Source: Paenibacillus sp. FSL K6-1330
Lineage (GTDB): Bacteria > Bacillota > Bacilli > Paenibacillales > Paenibacillaceae
Direction of reading: 5' to 3'
Length of the DNA stretch: 55,000 bases
Assembly (NCBI RefSeq): GCF_037976825.1
Contig: NZ_CP150269.1
Span: forward strand, 85,001-140,000
Below are positions 1-9,944 of this stretch, piece after piece. The translations under genes and the position numbers were made by a program. Within the stretch, counting starts at the first letter, position 1. Each line of letters starts with the position of its first letter. The notes under the pieces are model-generated. The model searched no databases and had not been told where the DNA came from. It saw only the letters and a program-made list of their open reading frames with translations.

Positions 1-104
1 GCGGAAGGGTTCCACGCGTTCCCATACCGAACACGACCGTTAAGCCTTCCAGCGCCGATGGTACTTGGACCGAAGGGTCCCGGGAGAGTAGGACGTCGCC
101 AAGC
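1..104 (+). rRNA. rrf: 5S ribosomal RNA, 3' part (5' end cut by the window)
   Basis: The first 104 bases match the Firmicute 5S rRNA consensus, including the conserved CCGAACACG loop and the GGGAGAGTAGGACG 3' half, and end in GCCAAGC. The first bases of the gene lie before the window. An intrinsic terminator follows within about 15 bases, so this is the end of an rRNA operon. Confidence 0.93.
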
Positions 105-117
105 GAACAACCATAAA

Positions 118-149
118 GACCGTTATCGATTACTCGATAACGGTCTTTT
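118..149 (+). terminator. rRNA operon terminator
   Basis: A perfect 12-bp stem (GACCGTTATCGA with its complement), a 4-base loop and a TTTT run follow the 5S rRNA directly. Confidence 0.9.
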
Positions 150-396
150 CCTATATTCAATAGCATGTATTTATGAAATCGAGACTATCTCGTACCAGGT
201 TGGGTGATACTAAACGACAGCTATTCATTGGACCTCTAGGAAATGCCTTAAGGGATTGGCATATTGGCAGACGAGGCTTAAACGCGGGTGATTCTCCATT
301 TAATAGAAGAAACCCGCCGTTTGTCCATTCCTAAGGGACAGGATAACGCGCTGGATGGATACTTGCGAACTTCGGGCAAAGGGCGAATTTCAATCC

Positions 397-425
397 TTGA
401 CAGCCTATGGGCCCTTTGCTAAGAT
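397..425 (+). promoter_or_regulatory. Sigma-A promoter of guaB
   Basis: TTGACA at 397-402 and TAAGAT at 420-425 are separated by exactly 17 bases. It is the best promoter match in the 377-base gap between the rRNA terminator and guaB. The predicted mRNA leader is about 95 bases. I see no riboswitch, T-box or open reading frame of note in the gap. Confidence 0.7.
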
Positions 426-490
426 GGCAATAATATATTTCTGAAAATACTTGAAAATGCCGTCCGGTCCAGCTCTGACAGTAGTTGTAG

Positions 491-1984
<1,494 letters not shown>

Positions 1985-2031
1985 TTCACTCGAAAGAACA
2001 AGGATAAACAATATATGTCATTTATTTCCTG

Positions 2032-2069
2032 GACAGGCTGGATGAAATTCATCTAGCTTGTCTTTTTTT
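2032..2069 (+). terminator. Terminator after guaB
   Basis: A 15-bp stem starting GACAGGCT, with two G-T pairs, is followed by seven T. A possible dacA promoter (TTGATA at 2068, TAGAAC at 2091, 17-base spacer) overlaps the T run. Confidence 0.85.
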
Positions 2070-2136
2070 GATACCCCCCCTATGATAGAATAGAACAAGT
2101 TAATGACTTATTGAGAATTAGAGGGGAGTAGTTCCA

Positions 2137-3555
2137 TTGATAGACATGTCTGTAAAGAAGAATAAGCGACAACGCATTCAAAGAACGTTGGCATCCTTGA
2201 TGCTGTTTAATATACTTTGTTTCTCTGCTGCACCTGCGGTTTCACTCGCGGCACCTAATTTGCTGGCAACAGCGGATACAACGAACGCCACAGAGGACAA
2301 AGCAACAACCGAGAAGGCGACAACAAATAATGCGAAGCCGGATAAAGTGCCATCGATTGATCAGCTTGGACTGGATGTAAGCTCTGCCGTATTGATAGAG
2401 CCATCAACAGGACAAGTCCTACTATCCGTTAATGCTGATGAGGCATTACCACCGGCGAGCATGACGAAGATGATGACGGAGTACATTGTTGCAGAGAAAG
2501 TGAAGCAAGGCGAATTGGCTTGGGATGATGTGGTCACTGTAGGGGAGAATGCAGCCAAGACAGTAGGATCACGCATATTTTTGGCTGAAGGCGATCAACA
2601 TACAGTGGAAGAACTCTACATAGCAATGGCTGTTGGTTCAGCGAATGATGCTACAGTAGCATTGGCGGAACGTGTGGCTGGTTCCGAAGCGGAGTTTGTT
2701 ACCATGATGAACGATACGGCGAAGAAGATGGGACTGAAGACGGCTTTCTTCATTAATTCAACTGGCCTCAGCCGTGCTGATATGCCAGAGAAATATCGCC
2801 CTGCAGAAGATAAAGAAACGGTAATGTCGGCAATGGATACCGCTTTACTTGCTAAATATATTGTCGAGGATCACCCTGATTTTGCAAGATTCACAGCAAT
2901 ACAATCCCACAAATTCCGGGATCGAGATACGAATCCGATCATCAACTACAACTGGATGCTTGAAGCCAATAAAGATATTACCAACTTCAAGAAATATGCT
3001 TATGAAGGATTGGATGGTTTAAAAACAGGTCATACCAATGCGGCTAAGTATTGCTTCGCGGGTACCGCTGAGCGTGATGGCATGCGGCTGATTAGTGTGG
3101 TCATGGGTACGAAATCCGAAGGAGCCCGTTTTGTAGAGTCCAAAAAAGTCCTTGATTACGGCTTTGACAACTTCGAAGTGAAGGAAGCTCAAGCTGCCGG
3201 TGCAACCGTGCAAGGCTTTGAAAACGTCGAAGTGAAGAAGGGTAAAGGCAAGGAAGCTGCACTCGTAACCGATAAAGCAGTCACTTTTGTTGTACCCAAA
3301 GGCTCAACAGGCAAGAACATTACCTTTGAAGCCAAGCAGGACTCCTCCAGCTTGACAGCTCCTGTTGCTAAGGATACGAAGGTTGGTACGGTGACCTACA
3401 CATATAAAATAGAAGGTATGAAGGACACCCAGACCGAAACGGTAAATCTAATCACTGCGGAGGAAGTTGAGAAGGCAGGCTGGTTCAGTTTGTTCCTGCG
3501 GGCGATTGGAGACTTTTTCGCTGATTTATTTGATTCCATCAAAAATCTTTTCTAA
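2137..3555 (+). CDS. dacA: D-alanyl-D-alanine carboxypeptidase (PBP5/DacA type)
   Basis: Removes the terminal D-alanine from peptidoglycan pentapeptides and so controls cross-linking at the outer face of the membrane. The 472-residue protein has a signal sequence (about residues 12-40), a Thr/Ala/Lys-rich linker, and the three penicillin-binding motifs S108-M-T-K111, S168-A-N and K296-T-G. The C-terminal segment, ending near SIKNLF, is an amphipathic membrane anchor typical of PBP5. The TTG start at 2137 sits about 8 bases after a GGGGAG ribosome site. The ATG nine bases further on would be too far from it. The order guaB-dacA-pdxS-pdxT-serS is the Bacillus origin-proximal order. Confidence 0.95.
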   Translation: MIDMSVKKNKRQRIQRTLASLMLFNILCFSAAPAVSLAAPNLLATADTTNATEDKATTEKATTNNAKPDKVPSIDQLGLDVSSAVLIEPSTGQVLLSVNADEALPPASMTKMMTEYIVAEKVKQGELAWDDVVTVGENAAKTVGSRIFLAEGDQHTVEELYIAMAVGSANDATVALAERVAGSEAEFVTMMNDTAKKMGLKTAFFINSTGLSRADMPEKYRPAEDKETVMSAMDTALLAKYIVEDHPDFARFTAIQSHKFRDRDTNPIINYNWMLEANKDITNFKKYAYEGLDGLKTGHTNAAKYCFAGTAERDGMRLISVVMGTKSEGARFVESKKVLDYGFDNFEVKEAQAAGATVQGFENVEVKKGKGKEAALVTDKAVTFVVPKGSTGKNITFEAKQDSSSLTAPVAKDTKVGTVTYTYKIEGMKDTQTETVNLITAEEVEKAGWFSLFLRAIGDFFADLFDSIKNLF

Positions 3556-3581
3556 CCACCGATAAATTCCGAGTAAATGGG

Positions 3582-3610
3582 TTGTGTATTTGATTTTGAT
3601 GCGGTAAAAT
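3582..3610 (+). promoter_or_regulatory. Sigma-A promoter of pdxST
   Basis: TTGTGT at 3582-3587 and TAAAAT at 3605-3610 are 17 bases apart in the gap between dacA and pdxS. Confidence 0.5.
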
Positions 3611-3718
3611 ATCAAGTTAGATTCATTGCAAGCATGCACCTATACAGGTACAGACTAGGTCGCCAGGTAATGCTGTAATGGCGATGAGATACAACATATA
3701 ATCGGGAGGCTAGGGGAC

Positions 3719-4600
3719 ATGGAAACAGGAACATCAACTGTAAAAAGAGGTATGGCGGAAATGCAAAAAGGCGGCGTCATTATGGACGTCATGAATGCGG
3801 AACAAGCGAAGATCGCTGAAGCTGCCGGTGCAACGGCAGTTATGGCGCTGGAGCGCGTTCCTTCCGATATTCGCGCTGCTGGGGGAGTAGCACGGATGGC
3901 TGACCCAACCATCGTTGAGGAAGTCATGAAAGTTGTATCCATTCCAGTTATGGCCAAAGCTCGTATCGGTCATTATGTCGAGGCGAAAGTGCTTGAATCT
4001 CTTGGCGTGGATTATCTCGACGAGAGTGAAGTGCTGACACCGGCGGATGAAGTGTTCCATATCGATAAATGGGATTTCACGGTACCGTTCGTATGCGGTG
4101 CGAAGGACCTCGGTGAAGCGCTTCGTCGTATTGGTGAAGGTGCATCCATGCTCCGTACGAAAGGCGAGCCGGGAACAGGTAATATCGTGGAAGCCGTTCG
4201 CCATATGCGCCTCATCAACAGTCAAATCCGTAAAGTTCGTAACATGTCGAAGGACGAGCTGTATGCGGAAGCGAAGAACCTCGGTGTTTCCTTTGACCTC
4301 CTGAAGGGCATTCATGAGACAGGCAAGCTGCCTGTCGTTAACTTTGCAGCTGGCGGCGTGGCAACACCTGCAGATGCCGCATTGATGATGCATTTAGGCG
4401 CTGACGGCGTCTTTGTTGGATCCGGTATTTTCAAATCGGACAGCCCTGAGAAGTTCGCTCGTGCGATTGTTGAAGCGACTACGCATTATGATGATTATAA
4501 ATTGATTGCTGAAGTATCCAAGAACCTGGGTACTCCGATGAAAGGCATCGAGATATCCAAGCTTAGTCCAGCTGAGCGTATGCAGGATCGCGGCTGGTAA
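3719..4600 (+). CDS. pdxS: Pyridoxal 5'-phosphate synthase, synthase subunit
   Basis: Joins ribose 5-phosphate, glyceraldehyde 3-phosphate and ammonia from PdxT to make PLP directly, in a 12+12 subunit complex. The 293-residue protein has the near-invariant PdxS sequence: [17 protein letters not shown] near the start, MAKARIGH with K80, and the second catalytic lysine K148 in [15 protein letters not shown] at 3704-3709 sets the ATG start, nine bases away. pdxT follows after 15 bases, so the two subunits are made from one transcript. Confidence 0.98.
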   Translation: METGTSTVKRGMAEMQKGGVIMDVMNAEQAKIAEAAGATAVMALERVPSDIRAAGGVARMADPTIVEEVMKVVSIPVMAKARIGHYVEAKVLESLGVDYLDESEVLTPADEVFHIDKWDFTVPFVCGAKDLGEALRRIGEGASMLRTKGEPGTGNIVEAVRHMRLINSQIRKVRNMSKDELYAEAKNLGVSFDLLKGIHETGKLPVVNFAAGGVATPADAALMMHLGADGVFVGSGIFKSDSPEKFARAIVEATTHYDDYKLIAEVSKNLGTPMKGIEISKLSPAERMQDRGW

Positions 4601-4615
4601 GAGAGAAGGGGTAAC

Positions 4616-5203
4616 ATGAAGGTCGGAGTACTGGCACTTCAGGGTGCCGTTGCAGAGCATATACGGAGCATTACGCTTGCTGGTGCCGAGGGGGTGCCGA
4701 TTAAGAAGGTCGAGCAGCTAGACTGCATTGACGGCTTGATCATCCCTGGCGGCGAGAGCACCACCATCGGCAAGCTGATGCGCAAGTATGATTTTATGGA
4801 TGCGATTCGTCAGTTCTCAGCCCAGGGTAAACCGATATTCGGAACATGCGCCGGACTGATCGTGCTGGCTGAGCGAATTCAAGGCGACGAAGAGGCTCAT
4901 CTGAAGCTGATGGACATTACGGTGGCGCGGAATGCATTTGGACGTCAGCGTGAAAGCTTCGAGACCGATTTGCCTGTAAAAGGAATCGAGGAACCGGTAC
5001 GGGCTGTCTTCATCCGTGCGCCGCTCATTCTAGAAGTGGGTGCGGGCGTTGAGGTCCTGTCCACTTATAAGGATGAGATCGTCACAGCCAGACAAGGACA
5101 TCTGCTCGCAGCTTCCTATCATCCGGAGCTGACGGACGATTACCGACTTCATCAATATTTTGTGGAGATGGTTCGATCGCAGTCTACGGCACCACAGACG
5201 TAA
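4616..5203 (+). CDS. pdxT: Pyridoxal 5'-phosphate synthase, glutaminase subunit
   Basis: A class I glutamine amidotransferase that hydrolyses glutamine and channels ammonia to PdxS. The 195-residue protein has the full triad: nucleophile C78 in GTCAGL, and H169 and E171 in YHPE. PGGEST near residue 45 builds the oxyanion loop. It is the second gene of the pdxST operon, and a terminator follows at 5218. Confidence 0.97.
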   Translation: MKVGVLALQGAVAEHIRSITLAGAEGVPIKKVEQLDCIDGLIIPGGESTTIGKLMRKYDFMDAIRQFSAQGKPIFGTCAGLIVLAERIQGDEEAHLKLMDITVARNAFGRQRESFETDLPVKGIEEPVRAVFIRAPLILEVGAGVEVLSTYKDEIVTARQGHLLAASYHPELTDDYRLHQYFVEMVRSQSTAPQT

Positions 5204-5217
5204 TAGTTACAGTAGAA

Positions 5218-5263
5218 GACATCTTGACTCTTTGGCAGTATGTGGGAGTCAAGTTGTCTTTTT
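5218..5263 (+). terminator. Terminator after pdxT
   Basis: GACATCTTGACTC pairs with GAGTCAAGTTGTC with one T-T mismatch and is followed by five T. It separates pdxST from serS. Confidence 0.8.
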
Positions 5264-5392
5264 CGCTGAAATACAATAAGATGTATCGTATGTAATAACG
5301 TACAATGCAGCCTTGTCCCAAGGCTTTTTATCAACATATAGGGCAGCTGCTTCGATATACTTGATGGATGTTTTACTTTAGGAGGGTTTCCC

Positions 5393-6676
5393 GTGTTAGA
5401 CGTAAAAATATTGCGCAGCGAGTACAGTCGTGTAGAAGAAGCGCTGAAGAATCGAGGCAAATCGCTTGATCTGATTGCGGATTTTCCTAAGCTTGACGCC
5501 CGGCGCCGGGAATTGCTGCAGGAAAGCGAAAGTTTGAAGAATCGCCGCAACACCGTGTCGGCTGAAGTAGCTAAGCTGAAGAAGAATCGTGAGAATGCCG
5601 ATGATCTGATTCTGGAAATGCGACAAGTGTCAGACCAGATTAAAGCGATGGATGAGGAAGTTCGTGAGCTGGAAGCCAGCATATCCGAGCTTACTTTGGC
5701 GATTCCGAATATCCCTCATGAGAGTGTGCCGGTTGGCGCTTCGGAGGAGGAGAACGTGGAAATCCGCCGCTGGTCGGAGCCAAAAGCTTTCGATTTCGAG
5801 CCTAAGGCACACTGGGAGCTTGCTCAGAATCTGAGTATTTTGGATTTTGAAGCAGGTGCGAAGGTAACGGGTTCACGATTTACGTTCTACAAAGGTTTGG
5901 GTGCTCGTCTTGAGCGGGCCTTGATCAGTTTTATGATGGATCTGCACAGCGACAAACACGGCTATGAGGAAATGCTGCCTCCATATATCGTCAACCGGGA
6001 CAGCTTGTACGGAACAGGACAACTGCCTAAATTCGAAGAGGATTTATTCAAAATTAGCGATACCGACTACTATCTGATCCCAACTGCTGAGGTTCCTGTG
6101 ACGAACTATCATCGCGAGGAAATCTTAAATAGTGAGGATCTGCCTAAATATTACGTAGCGTACAGCTCATGTTTCCGTTCGGAAGCCGGCGCGGCAGGGC
6201 GTGACACACGAGGGCTCATTCGTCAGCATCAGTTCAACAAGGTTGAGATGGTGAAGATTGTACACCCGGAAACATCTTTTGATGAGCTTGAGAAGATGAC
6301 GGCGGATGCGGAGCGTGTGCTTCAGCTGCTGAATCTTCCTTATCGCGTAATGGCTCTCTGTACCGGGGATATGGGCTTTGGATCCATGAAGACATACGAT
6401 CTGGAAGTTTGGCTTCCAGAGAGTGGCGTATACCGTGAAATCTCCTCATGTTCGAATATTGGGGACTTCCAGGCTCGCCGTGCCAACATTCGCTTCCGTC
6501 CGGAACCGAAGAGCAAGCCGGAATTTGTCCACACCTTAAATGGTTCCGGGCTTGCGGTAGGACGTACCGTCGCTGCGATTCTGGAGAATTATCAACAGGC
6601 CGATGGATCCGTAGTTATTCCCGAAGTACTTCGCCCGTACATGGGGAACGTTAGTATCATCGAACAGAAAAAATGA
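5393..6676 (+). CDS. serS: Seryl-tRNA synthetase
   Basis: Charges tRNA-Ser with serine. The 427-residue protein has the N-terminal long helical arm (about residues 25-105, rich in Glu, Lys and Arg) that reads the long variable arm of tRNA-Ser. The class II catalytic core follows, with motif 2 around SSCFRSEAG and motif 3 around GSGLAVGRT. The GTG start at 5393 follows AGGAGGG closely. The leader (5264-5392) has no T-box sequence, although serS in many Firmicutes carries one. The cognate tRNA-Ser gene lies 73 bases downstream. Confidence 0.97.
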   Translation: MLDVKILRSEYSRVEEALKNRGKSLDLIADFPKLDARRRELLQESESLKNRRNTVSAEVAKLKKNRENADDLILEMRQVSDQIKAMDEEVRELEASISELTLAIPNIPHESVPVGASEEENVEIRRWSEPKAFDFEPKAHWELAQNLSILDFEAGAKVTGSRFTFYKGLGARLERALISFMMDLHSDKHGYEEMLPPYIVNRDSLYGTGQLPKFEEDLFKISDTDYYLIPTAEVPVTNYHREEILNSEDLPKYYVAYSSCFRSEAGAAGRDTRGLIRQHQFNKVEMVKIVHPETSFDELEKMTADAERVLQLLNLPYRVMALCTGDMGFGSMKTYDLEVWLPESGVYREISSCSNIGDFQARRANIRFRPEPKSKPEFVHTLNGSGLAVGRTVAAILENYQQADGSVVIPEVLRPYMGNVSIIEQKK

Positions 6677-6749
6677 GTTGATAAAATAGTTTGTCTTGTG
6701 GTATAATGATTTTTGCACGTGATTCATTTTGCATGAATCATTACCACGT

Positions 6750-6838
6750 GGAGAGGTACCGAAGCGGTCATAACGGGGCGGTCTTGAAAACCGTTAGGGT
6801 GCAAGCCCACATGGGTTCGAATCCCATCCTCTCCGCCA
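6750..6838 (+). tRNA. tRNA-Ser (anticodon UGA)
   Basis: An 89-base class II tRNA with acceptor arm GGAGAGG/CCTCTCC, anticodon loop CTTGAAA giving TGA at 6785-6787, a long variable arm, the T loop GGTTCGAATCC and an encoded CCA. It follows serS, as in B. subtilis. Confidence 0.96.
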
Positions 6839-6856
6839 TACATAATCAAACGCAAG

Positions 6857-6885
6857 CCGTTTCCTTTAAGGAATCGGTTTTTTTT
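6857..6885 (+). terminator. Terminator after tRNA-Ser
   Basis: CCGTTTCCTT pairs with AAGGAATCGG with one mismatch and is followed by eight T. Confidence 0.75.
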
Positions 6886-7008
6886 ATTGTCTTTTTTACT
6901 AGAGGAAGGTATTGATTGTTCTGTTCTGCAGTAGGTTTCTGCTTTATGGAGGCTGCTGTATAAAACATCCCCTGTTATCGCAATTTATAGAGAAGGGGAG
7001 GTGTGAAC

Positions 7009-7350
7009 ATGAACTCAGAACTGAATGTAGATCAGTCGACGCTGGTCAATGCCTGGCAGGAAAGGCTGTCCACCATATTAAAGCCGGGAGATCGCGCAGA
7101 AGTGGCAGCAGACGAAGGGGATCCGAACGCCATCCGCATTCACATTGATGCAGCAGGTCGCCAGGATTATTCGTTTGATTTTCAATGCACGTATGTGGAT
7201 TCGCGGGAAGTGAAGGTCGATCTGGTCGATGTAGAGCGTGAGGGTGCGACGACGGATGAGCGTAATGAGAATATTCAGGGCATGGTGGGCGACTATACGC
7301 GCCATATTCATGAGTGTGCCCAAACGCTGCAGCAAATCACGCATCACTAG
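7009..7350 (+). CDS. Hypothetical protein, 113 residues
   Basis: I do not recognise the family. The product is small, acidic and soluble, with no signal peptide or membrane segment. It has a mixed alpha/beta look, with a strand-rich middle (IRIHIDAAG, YSFDFQC) and a helical C-terminal end. The ATG at 7009 is chosen over the GTG at 7003 because AAGGGGAGG ends at 7001, leaving a normal 7-base gap. It may share a transcript with the small gene at 7458, since no terminator lies between them. Confidence 0.7.
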   Translation: MNSELNVDQSTLVNAWQERLSTILKPGDRAEVAADEGDPNAIRIHIDAAGRQDYSFDFQCTYVDSREVKVDLVDVEREGATTDERNENIQGMVGDYTRHIHECAQTLQQITHH

Positions 7351-7457
7351 TTCCATGAATGAGTGAGACAGTTTCCATACTGTCCTTCATGATGTGGACA
7401 TCAAAGGTAGGATAGGCGTAGGACATCGTTGTGATCCATGAAATGGAGGGCTATCAG

Positions 7458-7607
7458 ATGAGCAAACCAAAGGCGATTCCGGTACCGGAAGCACAGGAGC
7501 AGCCGAAGCAGCGCAAGGACCCTGACCGTGGGGGCCAGGAGCCGCTGTCAGGCTCGCACAGAGCGAAGATCCGTAAACAGGATGGACATTTTAATCCGGA
7601 GGGCTAG
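7458..7607 (+). CDS. sspP: Likely small acid-soluble spore protein P family (49 residues)
   Basis: A 49-codon gene with an ATG start and GGAGGG seven bases upstream. The product is very hydrophilic and rich in Lys, Arg, Pro and Gln. Its middle (GGQEPLSGSHRAKIRKQ) resembles the GQPEPLSGSKKVKNRNH core that I recall for SspP of Bacillus, a minor DNA-associated spore protein made in the forespore. A strong terminator follows at 7656. I did not find a convincing sigma-G promoter upstream; GAATG and CATACTG occur, but only 14 bases apart. The family assignment rests on this short motif alone. Confidence 0.62.
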   Translation: MSKPKAIPVPEAQEQPKQRKDPDRGGQEPLSGSHRAKIRKQDGHFNPEG

Positions 7608-7655
7608 AAGCCTGTAGGAGCCAAATACGGAGAGGCTAGAAAGCAAGAATCGAGG

Positions 7656-7690
7656 GAACTTCCTGTATTTCGACAGGAAGTTCTTTTTTT
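7656..7690 (+). terminator. Terminator after the sspP-like gene
   Basis: A perfect 11-bp stem (GAACTTCCTGT with its complement), a 6-base loop and seven T. Confidence 0.92.
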
Positions 7691-7914
7691 CGATTTGAAA
7701 CCTTTTGCGTCCAACTTCCGTATTAGTGTTCAAGTGTAATATTTTGGGGCCCCACCTTATTCGCATGTTAAGAAGTTTAAATTTAAGATGGATGGAAAAA
7801 GAAAGGAAATAAAATTTCAGTAAATATTCCAGAAAGTGTTTCTCATTTTGGTTAAATGGTTTATGATTAGAAGGTCTGTTATTTTTTTGACTGTTAGAGG
7901 GGAGAGAAATTTTA

Positions 7915-9000
7915 ATGAACAAGAAGTTTGCAGCTATCATGCTGACACTGCTGCTCACAGTGACAGTTGTACTTTCCGGCTGCGCCAAAAAAGAAGAGCC
8001 TAAGGCAGCGATGACGAATGCTGCCACGAACGCGATGAAGATGACATCCTACGAAATGAAGAGTAAATTTGTCATTGAAGACCTTCAAGTTAACATACCT
8101 GCAGTTGAAGGCGATCCAAGCGTAACACAGGCGATGACGATGTTGAAGAATGCTGAGGTTACGCTGGACGGTATCTACCAAGCGGATCCAATGCAAACCG
8201 AGATGAACATGGGTATCAATCTGAAGGGTGACATGGCAATGTCCTTCAACATTGATATGGTGATGACGAAAGAGAAAATCTACGTTAAGATTCCAAGCAT
8301 TCCAATGCTGCCATTCCCAGAGGACGTTGTTGGTAAGTTCCTCGTTATGGATATGAAAGAGCTTGCTGAGCAATCCGGTGAAACATTTAATCCGGAAAGC
8401 CTGGATACCGAGAAATCCCAAAAATTCGTAAACGAAATCCTTGAAGCTTTGCTGAGTGAATATGACCAAGCGAAATACTTCAAAGAGATCAATGTTAAAG
8501 ATGCTGGCCTTCCAGAAGGCGTGGATGCCAAACAAGTGGTTCAATTCTTTGTAACCAATGATAACCTGAATGAAGCATTGGATATTATGGTAAACAAGGT
8601 TGCACCTAAGGTTGTTGACATTGCAGCTAAAGACGAGTACCGCGAAATGCTCGGTCTGACCCAAGAAGATATCGACTCTGCTAAAGCTGAAGTTTCCAAC
8701 GTTAACCAAGACGAATTCAAAGCGGGCTTGGAAGAGATGCAGAAGTATCTGAAGATCAACACATTCAACATCAACACGGCTATCGATAAAAAGGATTTCC
8801 CTGCATATCAGGATATTGTGTTGAACGTTGATTTCAATGATCCAGAAACGAAAGAGAACGTGAAGTTGGCTGTGAAGGGTAGCACCCAATACAACAACAT
8901 CAACGCTAAACAAGAGTTCAAAATCGGTATTCCAAAAGATGCTGATGTCATCACGATGGAGCAATTTGAGGAATCCATGAGCCAAATGGGCACTTATTAA
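7915..9000 (+). CDS. Lipoprotein of unknown function, 361 residues
   Basis: The N-terminus is a clear type II signal peptide: MNKK, a hydrophobic core, then VLSGC with the lipidated cysteine at residue 23. The mature part is acidic and strand/helix-mixed, with many Met, Lys and Asp. Its start, with repeated statements such as TSYEMKSKFVIE and later INLKGDMAMSFNIDM, is like secreted DUF6612/LppX-style beta-sheet lipoproteins, but I cannot assign a family with certainty. It is anchored at the outer face of the membrane. It stands alone, with a ribosome site (GAGGGGAG) and its own terminator. Confidence 0.85.
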   Translation: MNKKFAAIMLTLLLTVTVVLSGCAKKEEPKAAMTNAATNAMKMTSYEMKSKFVIEDLQVNIPAVEGDPSVTQAMTMLKNAEVTLDGIYQADPMQTEMNMGINLKGDMAMSFNIDMVMTKEKIYVKIPSIPMLPFPEDVVGKFLVMDMKELAEQSGETFNPESLDTEKSQKFVNEILEALLSEYDQAKYFKEINVKDAGLPEGVDAKQVVQFFVTNDNLNEALDIMVNKVAPKVVDIAAKDEYREMLGLTQEDIDSAKAEVSNVNQDEFKAGLEEMQKYLKINTFNINTAIDKKDFPAYQDIVLNVDFNDPETKENVKLAVKGSTQYNNINAKQEFKIGIPKDADVITMEQFEESMSQMGTY

Positions 9001-9020
9001 TATCATTCATCGTAGACAAC

Positions 9021-9048
9021 AAAACCCGGCCATCATGGCCGGGTTTTT
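9021..9048 (+). terminator. Terminator between the lipoprotein gene and tadA
   Basis: AAACCCGGCC-ATCAT-GGCCGGGTTT is a perfect palindromic stem with A and T runs on either side. It can serve both converging genes. Confidence 0.9.
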
Positions 9049-9087
9049 ACGTTTCTATACATATTTATACATACAACTATACAAGGA

Positions 9088-9606
<519 letters not shown>

Positions 9607-9635
9607 TTAAAACCCTGTATTTATACCCAATGTTC

Positions 9636-9758
9636 AACGAACATTTATTCGTTTGTTAACATGTTGTGGACAGAATTGTGGACAACCGAGATGTTATGCA
9701 CAAAGTTATGCACATTATCCACAGATAAGTTGTGTATTTGTGCGCAATCTGTGGATAC
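9636..9758 (+). promoter_or_regulatory. DnaA-box cluster in the tadA-kinase intergenic region
   Basis: Three exact DnaA boxes of the form TTATNCACA stand in a row on the plus strand: 9694-9702 and 9706-9714 (TTATGCACA), then 9715-9723 (TTATCCACA). Opposite-strand boxes with one mismatch are at 9677-9685 (TGTGGACAA) and 9750-9758 (TGTGGATAC). Weaker ones are at 9665 and 9731. An inverted repeat AACGAA-N6-TTCGTT precedes them at 9636-9653. The whole 362-base gap between the divergent tadA and kinase starts holds no gene. Confidence 0.75.
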
Positions 9759-9944
9759 GTTGTTTTTTACCGGGAATGGCCTCTTATATTGTAAGGATTC
9801 CCTATTTCAATAGCAATGCGATTGTGGAAAAAAAACCATATAGCCGTAAAGCTGCTTGTCTTTTCAAACGTTCGTGATCAAGGTATCATGAGGGTATTAG
9901 ATTCGCAAGTCGTCTATGTGACAGCAGAAAGGTGAAGATGCCAC

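Noticed and set aside
5264..5392. T-box leader in front of serS
   Set aside because: The conserved AGGGTGGNACCGCG element is absent on either strand, and no antiterminator is visible.
7367..7384. GACAGT-TTCCAT-ACTGTC inverted repeat as a terminator
   Set aside because: The arms are perfect but only 6 bp long and no T run follows.
9666..9760. A second oriC
   Set aside because: DnaA boxes are present, but no AT-rich unwinding stretch or dnaA/dnaN neighbourhood was seen; a titration or regulatory cluster fits better.
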